Shown piece after piece: positions 24,484 to 35,823 of a DNA stretch of 64,000 bases; position 1 is the first letter of the stretch, and every line of letters starts with the position of its first letter. The stretch comes from Geosiphon pyriformis (taxonomy: Eukaryota; Glomeromycota; Glomeromycetes; Archaeosporales; Geosiphonaceae): NCBI GenBank assembly GCA_016748015.1, contig JAAOMT010000678.1, forward strand, positions 538,389 through 602,388, written 5' to 3'. The translations under genes and the position numbers were made by a program. The notes under the pieces were generated by a model that was not told the origin of the DNA, ran no database searches, and saw only the letters and a program-made list of their open reading frames with translations.

Positions 24484-24879
24484 ATGAATGGTTACGAAAA
24501 GTTCAAAGTTTTCTGGTTCCGATATCTTGCCCAAAAAAAAATGCCAGAAGATACAATTACATTGCCTTCAGCCAAAAAGCTTTGGGAAGATTATCCATAT
24601 AATTTGAAACTTGCCTTGGGAAAATCTCATATTGATGATTCACCAAGTCCAATTCTGTGTGAATACTTTTCGTTTATTACTTCGCATAAATATCAAAAAG
24701 GTTTTATAATTTAATCAACCTGTCTCGAAATGGGCTCTCAACCAATGACGGCTGAACGGAATTGCAGTGATCAAAGAAATGCAGTTACCTCGTCTAATAA
24801 TAGCCTTTCATACAGCCGCAAGGAATATTGCAAGTTGACCGAGAATTTCTTGAAAAAGGAGGCAGTTTTCCTCTCTTAA
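24484..24879 (+). pseudogene. HMG-box-like gene broken by one stop
   Basis: The first 76 codons resemble an HMG box that starts without its N-terminal strand: NGYEKFKVFWFRYLAQKK, then LPSAKKLWEDYP, matching the FR..L.....P...AKK.W pattern seen in HMG gene 3 (LAKKVWQDAP). After the TAA at 24712-24714 the same frame stays open for another 54 codons with ordinary composition (SLSYSRKEYCKLTEN and so on) to a TAA at 24877-24879. A single nonsense mutation therefore seems to split a roughly 131-codon gene. The basic end of the box is not recognisable. It could instead be a short functional protein ending at 24714. The HMG relation is judged by pattern only. Confidence 0.45.
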
Positions 24880-25106
24880 TAACCGGGGAGAAACTCGATA
24901 ATTTCATTTGATGTAAATGAAGCATACGAATTTGAAGATCAAAAATGAAATCTATGTTGATTTAATTTGATAATCAAAAGTATCTCCATTGTTAACCCAT
25001 ATGCGGCCATTCAATGAACATATGCTAATATTACACGACACATGGAAGATCAACTTATGCAGGGGGTATTGTGTGAAATGATGTTCAAGAAATAGTAGAA
25101 ACTTAT

Positions 25107-25232
25107 TATTATTATTATTTCTTATTAATATTTATTATTATTCTTATTATTATTCATTATTATAATTGTTATTATTATTATTCATTATTATTATTATTAT
25201 TCATTATTATTATTATTATAATATAATATCTG
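25107..25232. repeat. ATT trinucleotide array
   Basis: About 125 bp of imperfect TTA/ATT repeats with CATT interruptions. Confidence 0.85.
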
Positions 25233-26994
25233 AAGTTTATGTTTCTTTCAACAAGAAAATTGTTGAAAAATGATTTCAAAATCCATTTGAATGAATCAAA
25301 ACTTTAAATGTTGAAGCTTTGAATGTTTCCTGATGATTCTATTCTTTGGCACCATTCCTAAAATAGTCAGTAGCCTTCAAATATGATGTGAACATTTTTT
25401 CATTGGAAAATACATCGGAATTTGCGGACCTCTTGGATAAAGTTTCCTTAAGAATTCTAATAAAAAATTTCCATTTTAAATTATAATATGTATGTTCACA
25501 ATCATCAGTTCAATTTCTGTCAAGTCAATTTTCATGCATATCGTCGGAAAATATTTCTAGAAGGTACGCAAAGAAATTCTTTGTAATCCCAAAGCACGAT
25601 TCTCATCATTCTCATAGAATTTCAAATTTGTGAACTTGAGCTTAGATTCATGGCAATCAAATTGACGATTTTCCATTTTTTATATTGAGTTTTCCATATT
25701 TAAACTTGGTAATCTGGAACGAAAAAAAAGGGTATTTCAAATTCTAAATATTTAACCTCATTTTGTCCAAATAGTTTTATGATTTGAAAATTCAAAAATT
25801 TTTCTAAAAGAATCCTGATCTGTAACCCCTCTTCATACGGGAAACTTAATCTCCAAATATTAATACTACGAATTCTGGAAAGAAAAAACATCATCGAACC
25901 AATAAATAATATCCTTGGTTTTGAATGCTTTTCCTATTATTGGACAACAGATTGTCTTAATATGAAAAGATGATGTCACAATGTTTTTGAAGCAAGGCTA
26001 AATTTGTTCTTCAAGTGGTCGGAAAATGAACTCCAGTATGAATTTTAATAGAAATTGCCTCAAAAAATAATATAGCTTGGCAGACTTTTCAGATCGAGAA
26101 ATTATTTGTGCAGATTACAAATATTTGTTATATTAAACTTTTTAGGCCACGAAAATTATTCAAGTTCATTTTATTAAAATGTATATTGTATTTAAGCCTA
26201 AAATTGATTTTGAAATAATTTTATGATAAAGAAATATATATATTACATATATACTGCATATATTTTTATTTATTATTTGAATTAAATTCTAATAACTTGA
26301 AGATGAAAAAAAAAAGCCTAAACTAAGATGATAAAAAAAAGATTAGATTTATGTGAAACAAAATTTTTTGATATCGGGAAAGGGTTATCAGGGTAATGCC
26401 CATTTTGGAAAAGGTTCTTAAAGCGAGGAAATTTGCCTCAAGTATTAGGAATTTCCGTATCCAGTTTACAAAATTGATTTTCAAATTTGGGCCAGTGTTT
26501 GAACTTTTTTTTACGCAATTGCCATGGAAAAAATGAAATAAGAAAATTAAATTATTTACTCTTTCAAGGGTCAATCTCGTAACAAGGTACTTTATAATAT
26601 GAAAAAAAAACTACAGCTTAAAAAAAAAATTAAAAATTAAACCAAAAACTTATTTCATTGACAGTCTGAAAATCTCTTGGCCAAATAAATAATGATAAGA
26701 AAAGGGTTGACCTTCCTTTTTTTGCAGGCGAGGAATATAATCAAGAATTAGCTGAAAAATACAAAATAATATTATTGACTTTGGAAAAGTAAGAATAGAG
26801 AAAAAAGTTTGTCAAAAATAAAATTTAAAAAATTGTTAATTCCTAATTGTTACTAGTCTACTCATGATACTAGTAAATTGTCCAATCCACTTTATTCTCG
26901 CTTAGATTGTGTTAATATTGATACTCCCAAGCCTAAGGGGTTTTTTTGAGATAAACATTGCTATTGAATATTAATTCCTTCTTAACTTGTTAAT
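25233..26994. other. Gene-free stretch before the bacterial-like insert
   Basis: Frames at 25700-25894 and 26323-26574 (minus) look weakly protein-like but lack recognisable motifs. The left edge of the bacterial-like DNA falls somewhere between about 26780 and 26995. Just before 26995 a short protein-like reading (NPLYSRLDCVNIDTPKPKG) may be the end of a preceding bacterial gene. Confidence 0.4.
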
Positions 26995-28029
26995 ATGATA
27001 AATGATGCTGTGCGAGAAATGTTTCCAAAGAAAAAATTTAGATGCTATGCTTTTTTTCCCCCTTGAAAATCGCTTTTGACTAACTGGTTATCGCTCAAAT
27101 TTAGGTTATTAAATCATTACTCCCCGGACTAAATACCTTTTTGTTGATGGTCGTTATATTACTGATGGCTAAAAAAATTTAGCAGGCAAGGGCATAGAAG
27201 TTTGTTTATGGAAAAATTGAGAGAGATAAAAAATTTCTTAAAAGAAGAGAAGATTAAGAATATAGGGTCTGAAAAAGATTATATAACAGTCGCATAACTG
27301 GAAAAATGAAAAAAGAGATGCTTACTGTTAGTTTAATATGAATAGAAACCAATAAAATGCGAATAATAAAAAATAGTCAAAGTAATCGAATGTGTTCGCC
27401 AAGCGGGAAAATCACTGACCAAACTTTTCAAAAATTATACGAACAGCAAAAGCTAGTATTAAAAAAAAAATATTGCCACAACTATATTAAACACCATGAA
27501 AGAGTTAGGAGCCGAAGAATTATCATTCGATACTATTGTAATTTCTGGCATAAGGGGAAGTTTGCCCTAAGAGCCCCTAGCAAAAAATTATTCAATTGGT
27601 GAACTAGTTACCATTAATTTTGGCAGTAAAATATGAAAGTTATTGTTCAGATTTTATTCGTGCTTTTTGCTTTGAGTAAATTAGTTAATACCTCAACTTG
27701 TCCAAATCTATCAAATATTTCGTGAAGCTCAATGAAAAGGTATTCAAACCTTAGAGTCCGGAATAAAATCTAGTGAAATTGACCGAATTTTACAGAGTTA
27801 TATTCAAGAAAAAGCTATGGAGAATTTTTTAATCATTCAACTGGCCATGGATTAGGTATTGAAGTTCACGAAGCTCCTTGGGATTCGAGTCATGATAACA
27901 CAATATTACAAACCAGAATGAATTTATATTCCTAATTTTGGAGGAGTAAGAATTGAGGACGACATTTTAGTTAAAGAAGATGGCTATGAAATGCTTGCTA
28001 ACTCTCCCCACGATTTAATTTATGTATAA
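26995..28029 (+). pseudogene. pepP: Decayed bacterial Xaa-Pro peptidase (peptidase M24)
   Basis: With several frameshifts and stops the plus strand encodes a whole bacterial M24 peptidase. The N-terminal domain ends in FVDGRYITD (about 27140). The catalytic domain shows FDTIVISG, a LVTINFG segment where the family has DFG (first metal Asp changed to Asn), YCSDF with the second metal Asp, HSTGHGLGIEVHE (His ligand), and GGVRIEDD (last Glu). The EPG segment with the fourth ligand is deleted. The end is LIYV followed by TAA, the family's usual C-terminus. These enzymes remove N-terminal residues ahead of proline. A TGA at 27077-27079 falls in a context reading NRF-TGA-LTG, where bacterial relatives have Tyr or Trp, which fits the UGA=Trp code of mollicutes. 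The gene is dead. Its source is probably a mollicute endobacterium. Confidence 0.75.
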
Positions 28030-28214
28030 AGCAAATAATAATACTCACTCAAAAAATAATCGTGAAGGTAAAAGAATGTCAACTGAAATGAAAGTTTTTT
28101 TTAGCAATAGTAAGAGTAAAAATATTATTCGCTGTTGGTATTATGTTGGAGGAATTTCTAAAAAACTAAGAAATAAAGAATAATATATGGCCACAAACAA
28201 AATAAATAAAATTT

Positions 28215-29001
28215 AAATTTAATAATTGGCCATCACTGCCTAGTAAAATCTCTTAGCTTCCTACCGGGAGCAGTCCGGGAAGCGCTAAGTTATGATGTTA
28301 ATACTCAATGATTTATAGTGGGGCACCGCAAAATAGTTTTCGCCGACCCTTAACAGATTTAAAAATAGCAGAATTTAAAAAAAATTCTCATAGAAACAAT
28401 ATTGGCATTAATAAAGTAGTTGTCAGTAGTCCTTATCTATTGAATTATGGTGGCGTAGTGCATGAGAAGATTTTTCAATGGTAGTAAAATTTTTAAAAAA
28501 AGACATGACACGTGTGGAGGGAATCAATTTAAAAATTATTGTAGTGCACTGAATGCTCAATCACAAAATGTCTTATCACAAGTAGCCAAAGGACTCAATT
28601 CTTCCCTTAAAGAAATTACACGATTTGTATTGCTTTGGAAACAATGTATAGAAGAGTAGTAGAGGTCGGAGGAAGTTTCTAGCAACTCAGATACATAATA
28701 GATAAAGTCGAACAAAAACCAAAAGTAGAGATATGTTGAGATACTTGTCATCTTTATGCACTGGTTATGATATTAAAAACAATTTAGAAGGAGTAATTAA
28801 AGAATTTGAGGGAAAGATTGGTTTAGATAAAATTTTGAGTTATTCATGTTAATGATTCATTTGTTGATTTCAAAATATTAGACATGAAAAAGTTGGTAAA
28901 TTCAATGGCATATTCAAACTACTGGAAACCACTCAGAATAATGAGAGTTATCGCGAAGAAATAAAAATGGTAATAATATTAGATATAAAAATTATGAATT
29001 A
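28215..29001 (+). pseudogene. nfo: Decayed bacterial endonuclease IV
   Basis: The reading across frames follows endonuclease IV from end to end: an IGHHC start (family IGSHVS), FLPGAVREALSY, GAPQNSFRRPLTDLKI (the GAPQN motif is diagnostic), VVVSSPYLLNYG (family HAPYIIN, metal His lost), IIVVH (family VLHPG), VAKGLN, DTCHLYALGYDI (the metal-binding DTCH is kept), then GLDKI and a broken HVNDS, and RHEKVG (family RHENIG). Endonuclease IV cuts DNA at abasic sites in base excision repair and uses three zinc ions. At least four frame breaks are needed, so it is dead. TGA codons at 28309-28311 and 28737-28739 lie inside otherwise good matches, again suggesting UGA=Trp. It follows the M24 remnant in the same direction, so the two probably arrived together. 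Confidence 0.75.
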
Positions 29002-29990
29002 AGAAAATCAAAAAAATATTTGAAGCAAGAAATGATGGTTTCTTTAACTATAGGTAATAATGGTAATTTTAAAGTAATATTAGAAATATTTTATAGTGCA
29101 AGTGAAGCAAGGCTTCAATGATTTCTTAAAGTTCCTGTGAAAACTAATGGGAAATTTGGGCATTAGGAAGTAGAATGGGGCAAACTCATCATATTTTATA
29201 TAAGATTGAGAACTTTATTTATTCACATCTTTTATTGTTAATAAGTACCAAATATTAAAAACCATATTACTAACACTTTTTGGGTTGAATAAGTATTTAA
29301 ATCTAAATAAAGGTAAAGAATCAAATACAATCAGTGGCAAAATTTGCAATTATCATAAAGCATTTGAGACATGCAATTCTTCTTTTAAGAGAAAATCATA
29401 ATAATGTACTGGTTCCTACTCCTACTCTCTTTCTAACTCAAACTCATATTCCAACTGATTAAATTAAGATGATAATATTAATATATTGGAATAATTGCTG
29501 TAGAAATTCTTGCAATTAGTTTAGAAAATTCAATAATTTTTCAAAAAGGAAGAGAGTTGAGGTTAACTTTCAATCATCAATAGAAGACCGAAGTCTTCCC
29601 TAAGATTGTCCCGAATTATTTTGCTAAAAGGATTGCAATTCCTATCAAAGAAAATTTCCAAGAAAACAAAAAAAATTAGTAAAAGTGAAAGAAACAGAGA
29701 ACCTAATCCTAATTTTGCTTTCAGAACTCAAGAGCTTTTACCAAACGAAACTCTTGAACCATTACTGGCTCAGATTTACTAGTGGATAATCATAATTGGA
29801 AAGCTCTCATTAATAATTGTCCTGATCAAAGATTAACAAGCCAGAATCTCCGCTAACATTTGTGGTAAAAGAAGAGAAAAGACACTTAGGGCTAGCTTAG
29901 TTGGGTTTTAGAAAATGCGGAAAAAGAAAATTAGGACGCCGTAAAAGATATTTTTGTGGAAGTAGAAAAATCATGAGCAAGATGTTTATC
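29002..29990 (+). pseudogene. Unrecognised bacterial-like debris after nfo
   Basis: Short protein-like runs continue on the plus strand in changing frames, for example FLKVPVKTNGKFG (about 29120), RMGQTHHILYKIEN (about 29180) and FVVKEEKRHLGLA (about 29860). Composition resembles the two remnants before it, so I think the insert extends to about 30 kb. I do not recognise the gene or genes. Confidence 0.35.
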
Positions 29991-30786
29991 ATTTACTTAG
30001 TGATAAAATAGACGCTATCATATCTAGTTAGTGTTCAATACAAAAATTTGAAAATTAAAAGTTTATAACAAAGCAATATTAATTAATATTTACAAATATT
30101 AGTTAATAGTTTACCAAAATGCAAAAAATTAACAATTTTTAGCAAGCCCAACTTAACTATATTCAAACTAGACTTTTTTATATTCAAGTAAAATATATTC
30201 TGTAGAAACTTTAAAATTTTCAGTTCATCTTTTTCAAATATTTGTACTATGTTTTTCTATTCAAAAACAATTTTTTTTTACTAAATGCATAATCTTTAAA
30301 TAACTTTAAATTCCTACACAATTTAATTACACTTTTATTTATACAAGTTTTTGCCATTTTTTCTTGGTGCTAAGAGAAAAAAGTAGCCTTTTACCCATTT
30401 TTTAAAATAAAAAAATATGAATCTTTTGTCTTATGTTTTAAAAATTTATTAGCAATAATAAAACATAAAGTAAGAAAAATATCAATAATATTTAAATAAA
30501 ATAAAATTAATTAATTATAGTTAAAAAAAAACTTGATACATATAACAGTAATTAAATTTTTCTTGGAATTATATGATAAAAAGATATTAATCTCAATATT
30601 GATAATTTTTTCACAATTTTTTAAGCCAAAGTTTAAAAATATAAAAAGAAAATTATAACTTTTTTATTATTAGTTTTAATGATGAAACTATAAAACATTA
30701 TATACTTTAGAAAATAGATTCTTTATAAGATCATGTGAAATATTTTTGATTTATTAGTTCAAAGACAGTTTTTATTTTTTGTCTTA
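29991..30786. other. AT-rich, CpG-free stretch
   Basis: No gene is seen. Composition returns to that of the window ends. A 5' terminal inverted repeat for the Tc1 element that follows was looked for here and not found. Confidence 0.5.
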
Positions 30787-31662
30787 ATGCAATTACAAAT
30801 AGAAGTGGTAGACCTTCTTTTCTTAATAAAAAAAACTACTAAAATATTACAAAAAACAATTAAGAAGAATCCAAAAAGTACTCTCAAAGAAATTCAAGAA
30901 GATTTCAATAAGAAAAATCTTAAAGTTTCAACAAAAACTATCAGTACTTCCTTACACAAGATTAGTCTTTACTCAAGAATTGCTGCAAAGAAACCATTAT
31001 TAACTCAAATCCAACAAGAAAATCGACTTAATTGGTGTATTAAACGTTCTTTTTGGACAATTAAAAAATGGAATGAAGTTATTTGGAGTGATTAATCAAG
31101 ATTTTGTCTTTTTTCTGATGGACCTCAAAAAGTATGGAGAGAAAAAGGAACAAGATTTAACAAAGAAAATTTATCACCAACTGTAAAGCATGGTGAAGGA
31201 GGAATTATGGTTTGGGGATATTTTTGTGGAACTGGATTAGGTCCTTTAGTTTTAGTAGAAGGCATATTAAATCGGTTTGGATATATTGATCTTTTACAAA
31301 AACATTTATTATCATAGATTAATTATAAATTTTATCATAAACATTATTTATTTCAACAAGATAATGCCCCAATTCATACAGCTAAAGATGTTAAGACTTG
31401 GATGGCTCAAAACATCTCAATTTACTTTCTAAATGGCCACCACAATCACCCGATTTGAATCCAATAGAGCATTTATGGGATTATTTACAAAAACAACTCA
31501 AAAAATGAAATCCGCGCCCCGAAAATAATCACAAATTATTTCTCGCGTTACAAGAAGAATGGCAAACAATTTCACGAAATATCTATATAAATTTGGTTAC
31601 TAGTGTATCTAGACGTATTGAAGAATGTATTAGAAAGGAGGGTAGACCAACTAGTTATTAAG
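30787..31662 (+). mobile_element. Tc1-like transposon remnant with decayed transposase
   Basis: The frame from 30787 gives the second helix-turn-helix region (STLKEIQEDFN..NLKVSTKTI) and then AAKKPLL..IQQENRLNW. The first catalytic Asp is at WSD, but the following Glu codon is TAA (31093-31095). The fold continues with KVWREKGTRFN, GGIMVWGYF, LFQQDNAPIHTA (second Asp) and, after a frameshift near 31410, WPPQSPDLNPIEHLWDYL (third acidic residue). It ends in GRPTSY and TAA at 31660-31662. This is the standard DDE layout of a Tc1/mariner transposase, which cuts and pastes its own element at TA sites. Two lesions at least make this copy inactive. It lies in CpG-poor DNA yet retains CpGs (31512-31522), so it may be a later arrival. 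Confidence 0.85.
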
Positions 31663-31700
31663 TATTAAATAAAATAAAAAGTTATTAAAGAAATAATAAA

Positions 31701-31730
31701 TTGTCCCATGATTTTTTTCCGCCGAGTGTA
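31701..31730 (-). repeat. Probable terminal inverted repeat of the Tc1-like element
   Basis: The sequence ends CCGCCGAGTGTA. Its reverse complement starts TACACTCGGCGG followed by A-rich DNA and GGGACAA, the usual form of a Tc1 terminus next to a TA target. It is 39 bp after the transposase stop. Its partner on the left is missing or too decayed. Confidence 0.55.
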
Positions 31731-33150
31731 TGTCTTTTAATAACCTCTTCAAATTTTGTTTTAAAGCAATTGCTTTACCAAAAATCAAATTAAACTTTTA
31801 GAATATATACATTTTCTAAGATGAAAGCCAATAAATTATAAAAAAATTCCCAATTTTAATTTTTAATCTTAATTTCTAATAATTTTATGTCAAAATACAT
31901 TTAGACAATTTAAAAAATGAAACAATTAGGCATAAGATGATTCAAGATTGTGATCTTGTAAATGGTTTAAAAAACTATGTAAAAACATAAATTCAAAAAA
32001 AGACAAAGTTTAAATTGTCAAAATTTATTTAATTAATTCCCGTCAAATTTATGTTGCCAAAATATTATCAATTATACCATTTTACATCAAAACATGTCCA
32101 CACATCTTGCTAACAATCAAATAGTTAATGTTCAATGAAAATACTAAAATTGCCTGATAATATTCTTTCGCTATTAATGACATCAAAATTTGATTAGCCA
32201 GTTATACCTTAAAAATAAATTCTATTAAAAAATCCAATCATAATCATTTTAATATACGTGTCAAAGAACTATACATAAAATAAATTTTAAACAGATATAT
32301 AATATTGAGTCAAGATAAAATTAAAAGGCCCAAATTTATATAGTCATATTGTGCGAGTAAAATATTAGAAATGCGAAAAATACAAACTTAAAGAAAGCGA
32401 TAAATTCAATTACCTTAGTTTTAGGCTCAAACAAATAGTAAAACTTTGATAGTACATTGTTCACACTTTTTAGACAACAACCAAAACGAAAACCTTCTAG
32501 CGATACATATAAATGCAATAAAATTATAAAAAATTTAAAACTTTTATAAATTTAAATGAAAATTTTGCTCTTGGCAAGATTTTGGCTTTCTTTCTATTAA
32601 TATATATAGTTTAAAAAAACATTCAAAAATAAAACTATTAAAAGATATAATTATAAATTGCTTGTTAATGAGAATTGATAAAAATTTCATATATTAGATA
32701 AATGCAAAAAAATTAATTAATAACATTTATAAATATTTTAATAAATCAAAAATGTAAAAAATAATTTTAAATACGAAATCATTTGATTATGTGATGTTAT
32801 TAATTAATATTAAGATATTTGAAATTACGGTATATATATATCTATTAAATTTTATTTATTTTAAATTAATTTATATATTTAGATCATTTTGTTTAAAAAA
32901 AAAATTTTTAACAATCAAAATTCTTTGGAATTTTAAACAAAGTTATCAAAAAAATTTATATATGACATATTTTGTTTTATTTTTTTGCATTTCAATTTCA
33001 ATTTATAAAAAAAAACCTTAAGTTTTCCAATAACATTTCAAACAATAGTTTTTTTTTAGGATTATTAAAAAGATTAATATCATTTAAAAATCTTATTAAT
33101 CTTTCAAAAGAATTTAATTTATTAATTTAATTTGAATTTTATATTGAAAA
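31731..33150. other. AT-rich stretch without genes
   Basis: No supported gene. Frames at 32336-32518 and 32791-33021 are AT-driven and without motifs. Confidence 0.5.
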
Positions 33151-33231
33151 CAACAACAATAACAACAACAACAACAAAAACAACAACAATAATAATAATA
33201 ATAATAATAATATTGTTGTTGTTGTTGTTTT
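33151..33231. repeat. CAA array, AAT array and TTG array forming a hairpin
   Basis: About 35 bp of CAA repeats, then about 27 bp of AAT repeats, then five TTG units. The CAA and TTG arms are complementary, so the block can fold on itself with the AAT run as loop. Confidence 0.8.
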
Positions 33232-34730
33232 TAAATTAATTCTGCTAATGAAATTTGAATAAAATAAAACTTATTAAAAAAGAATATTGGTTCAAACTTT
33301 ACAATTAATTTTGGTCATATTATAAATTTGATTTGCCTCATTTTTTAATTTCTGATTTAAAGAAAATTTTTGTTTCAGAATTTTTCACAAATCATTTCAG
33401 ATTCTTCAAGATAATCAGATGTATTGATAGATGTATTGATAAATGGTGTTTAGCTTGCTATAAAAATCTTAAAAGCAATAAGAATTTAAGAATTTGAAAT
33501 TCATTAACGAAATGTTTATAAAATTAGTCAATATTTTCAATATTATTATTTAGAGACTAAATCGAATGATTTCCGAGTTATGAATCTTTTCTTGGCACTC
33601 ATACATTCTAGCTGGTCTATGAATACTTCATTTATGTGTATGCATTCTTCATTTGTGTTGCCTCAATTTGTTTTCACGTGAGAATTAAAAGATGAAATAA
33701 ATTTCAAAAATTTATGTAAACAAGCTGTAAATAGATCTTGCCTGTTAATGAAATCAAAAATTATTAGAAATTCCGAGGGAATTACTCAATCACAATGGTA
33801 ATTATTTTGATTTAATCCATACAGAGATTTTCATAGCAATTAGCGTCATATGAGATCACGAATGATATAAATTTATTAAAAACGTTTCAAATTTAGCCAC
33901 AAAGGCCTAATTCTCAAGCATCTATGAATCTATGAATCTAAATGGAATAAAAATACAAAACTCTTGGTTTTTCTTATTTTCATTATCTGTCAGCAGCGGG
34001 CTAGTTCAATTCTAAGATCAAGGTAAACCTAAAAAATCAATTCAATAAGGTCTTTCAATTTGCTGTGTGGAAATTTCTTGTAGGAAAACGAATGAGCAAA
34101 CAGGTAATCACATCGGTTATGGTACAACAGTAAAAAGATATTCTTTTTGTAGAAGTTCCTATGCTGCATGGATAAAACTAATGTGATATATAACTATTTG
34201 TAACCGTTCCGTTCCACTCCAAAATGAATTCAAAATATTATTAAGGACTCCCATTTCAAAATTCCAAAAGTTCAAACAATTTAATTCAAAGTTTTAATCA
34301 TATGTCGGACTTTTTTTTCCTTTTTTTCTCGAAAAGTAGAGATTTTCCTAAACAATGTGGTACTATTGATCGACTAATTATTATCATCTACTGAATTTAA
34401 TTTTTCCTTTGCCGAATAAATGATGTGACAAGAATGGAAATAAACAAAAGGAAATTTCCTCAGATAAGCCACAATTCTACTCTGTTTTTATGCAAAATAT
34501 TATTCAAAGATAAAAAAATTTTTTGCCACCTTTTTTTACATTTTCGAATTGATTTGAATTGAATTGACATTCCTGATTCTCAAACTTCGAATTCCTTTCA
34601 TTTCTTTATAATGGATTTAAATGAAACTGAAAAATTAATTTCACTTTCAAATACTTTAAAATATCTTTAATAAAAACAGTTTGTTGAATTGGTTTTTAAA
34701 TGTTGTTCCAATTGAAAATGCAAGTAACAA
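33232..34730. other. Gene-free stretch
   Basis: Ordinary AT-rich spacer. I see no gene. Confidence 0.5.
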
Positions 34731-34732
34731 CA

Positions 34733-34733
<1 letters not shown>

Positions 34734-34767
<34 letters not shown>

Positions 34768-34964
34768 CTACTTTTATTAATAATCTTTATTTACTAAATA
34801 AAAAAGTATTTAATATTAAATTTTCAAAAATAAAAGTATTTTTTTGCTTTTAGTTATTCATATAAATATATTACTATACATGTTGGGGGTGGTGGTGTTG
34901 GTAGTGGCGGTAATAGTATAATAATAATAATAGTAGTAGTAGTAGTAGTAGTAATAGTAGTTTT
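34734..34964. repeat. ATA, GGT and TAG trinucleotide arrays
   Basis: An ATA run (about 34734-34766) is followed 110 bp later by a GGT/GGC-type stretch and then ATA and TAG runs (about 34884-34962). Confidence 0.8.
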
Positions 34965-35636
34965 TGGCTAAAAAATAGTTGACTAATCAATTGAAAGAAA
35001 CCTTTTACGATAATTCTTAATTGGTAGAAAAATGTATATCAAAATTAGCCAATTTATTTTCCTTATAAAATAATAAAACTTTTTCATTATACCTGCATTC
35101 TATAAAATTGCCTGATTTATTTTGGTTCAAATGCAAAAAAATGTGAATTAAGAAATTTTTCTATGTGATTCAACCGATTATATATGGTTCGATTCTTAGT
35201 ATTGTTTGTCTACATTCTCAAAGGCATTGTACCTTACCATTTTGATTTTCTAATTCAATTATTTTTGAAAAATATATTAAATTTCAATCAATTTAATATT
35301 TAGACATGCCAAGCTCTCATCTTTATAACGCCACAAAATGGTTTGAGTGATACAGGCATACAAGTTAGGAAAAATTCAAAAAAATAAAATTTGATCCAAT
35401 AAGGTATGCATCTGTGTGACATCGGGTCATAAAGTTTAAAATCATTCAATTTTGACCAAGGAATTGTTATTTTGAAAGTTATTTATCTTATTGCATTGTT
35501 TCACAATTATCCTAATCAAGTAAAAAAGTTTCAGATGAATTAAAATGGTTGAAATGGGTCACATCAGCTTTTCATACTGTACACGCAAGAAGAAAATCCT
35601 TCGATCTTTCCTTTCCTCTTCTCATTTTGATTCACT

Positions 35637-35740
35637 CATAATAATGATATCATTATTATTAGTAATAGTAATAATAGTAGTAATAGTAGTAGTAATAGTA
35701 GTAATAATAGTAATAATAGTAGTAATAATAGTATTATTAA

Positions 35741-35796
<56 letters not shown>

Positions 35797-35823
35797 ATAG
35801 TAGTAGTAATAAGTAGTAGTAGT
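35637..35823. repeat. Long AAT/TAG trinucleotide array
   Basis: About 185 bp of ATA, GTA and TAG units, with a pure TAG run of about 20 units near 35740-35800. Frames on both strands (poly-Val or poly-Tyr) are artefacts of the repeat. Confidence 0.9.

Noticed and set aside
30031-30786. Left terminal repeat of the Tc1-like element
   Set aside because: No sequence complementary to the CCGCCGAGTGTA end was found in this CpG-free stretch.
34734-35823. Possible CRISPR array
   Set aside because: The repeats are simple trinucleotide arrays without unique spacers of even length.
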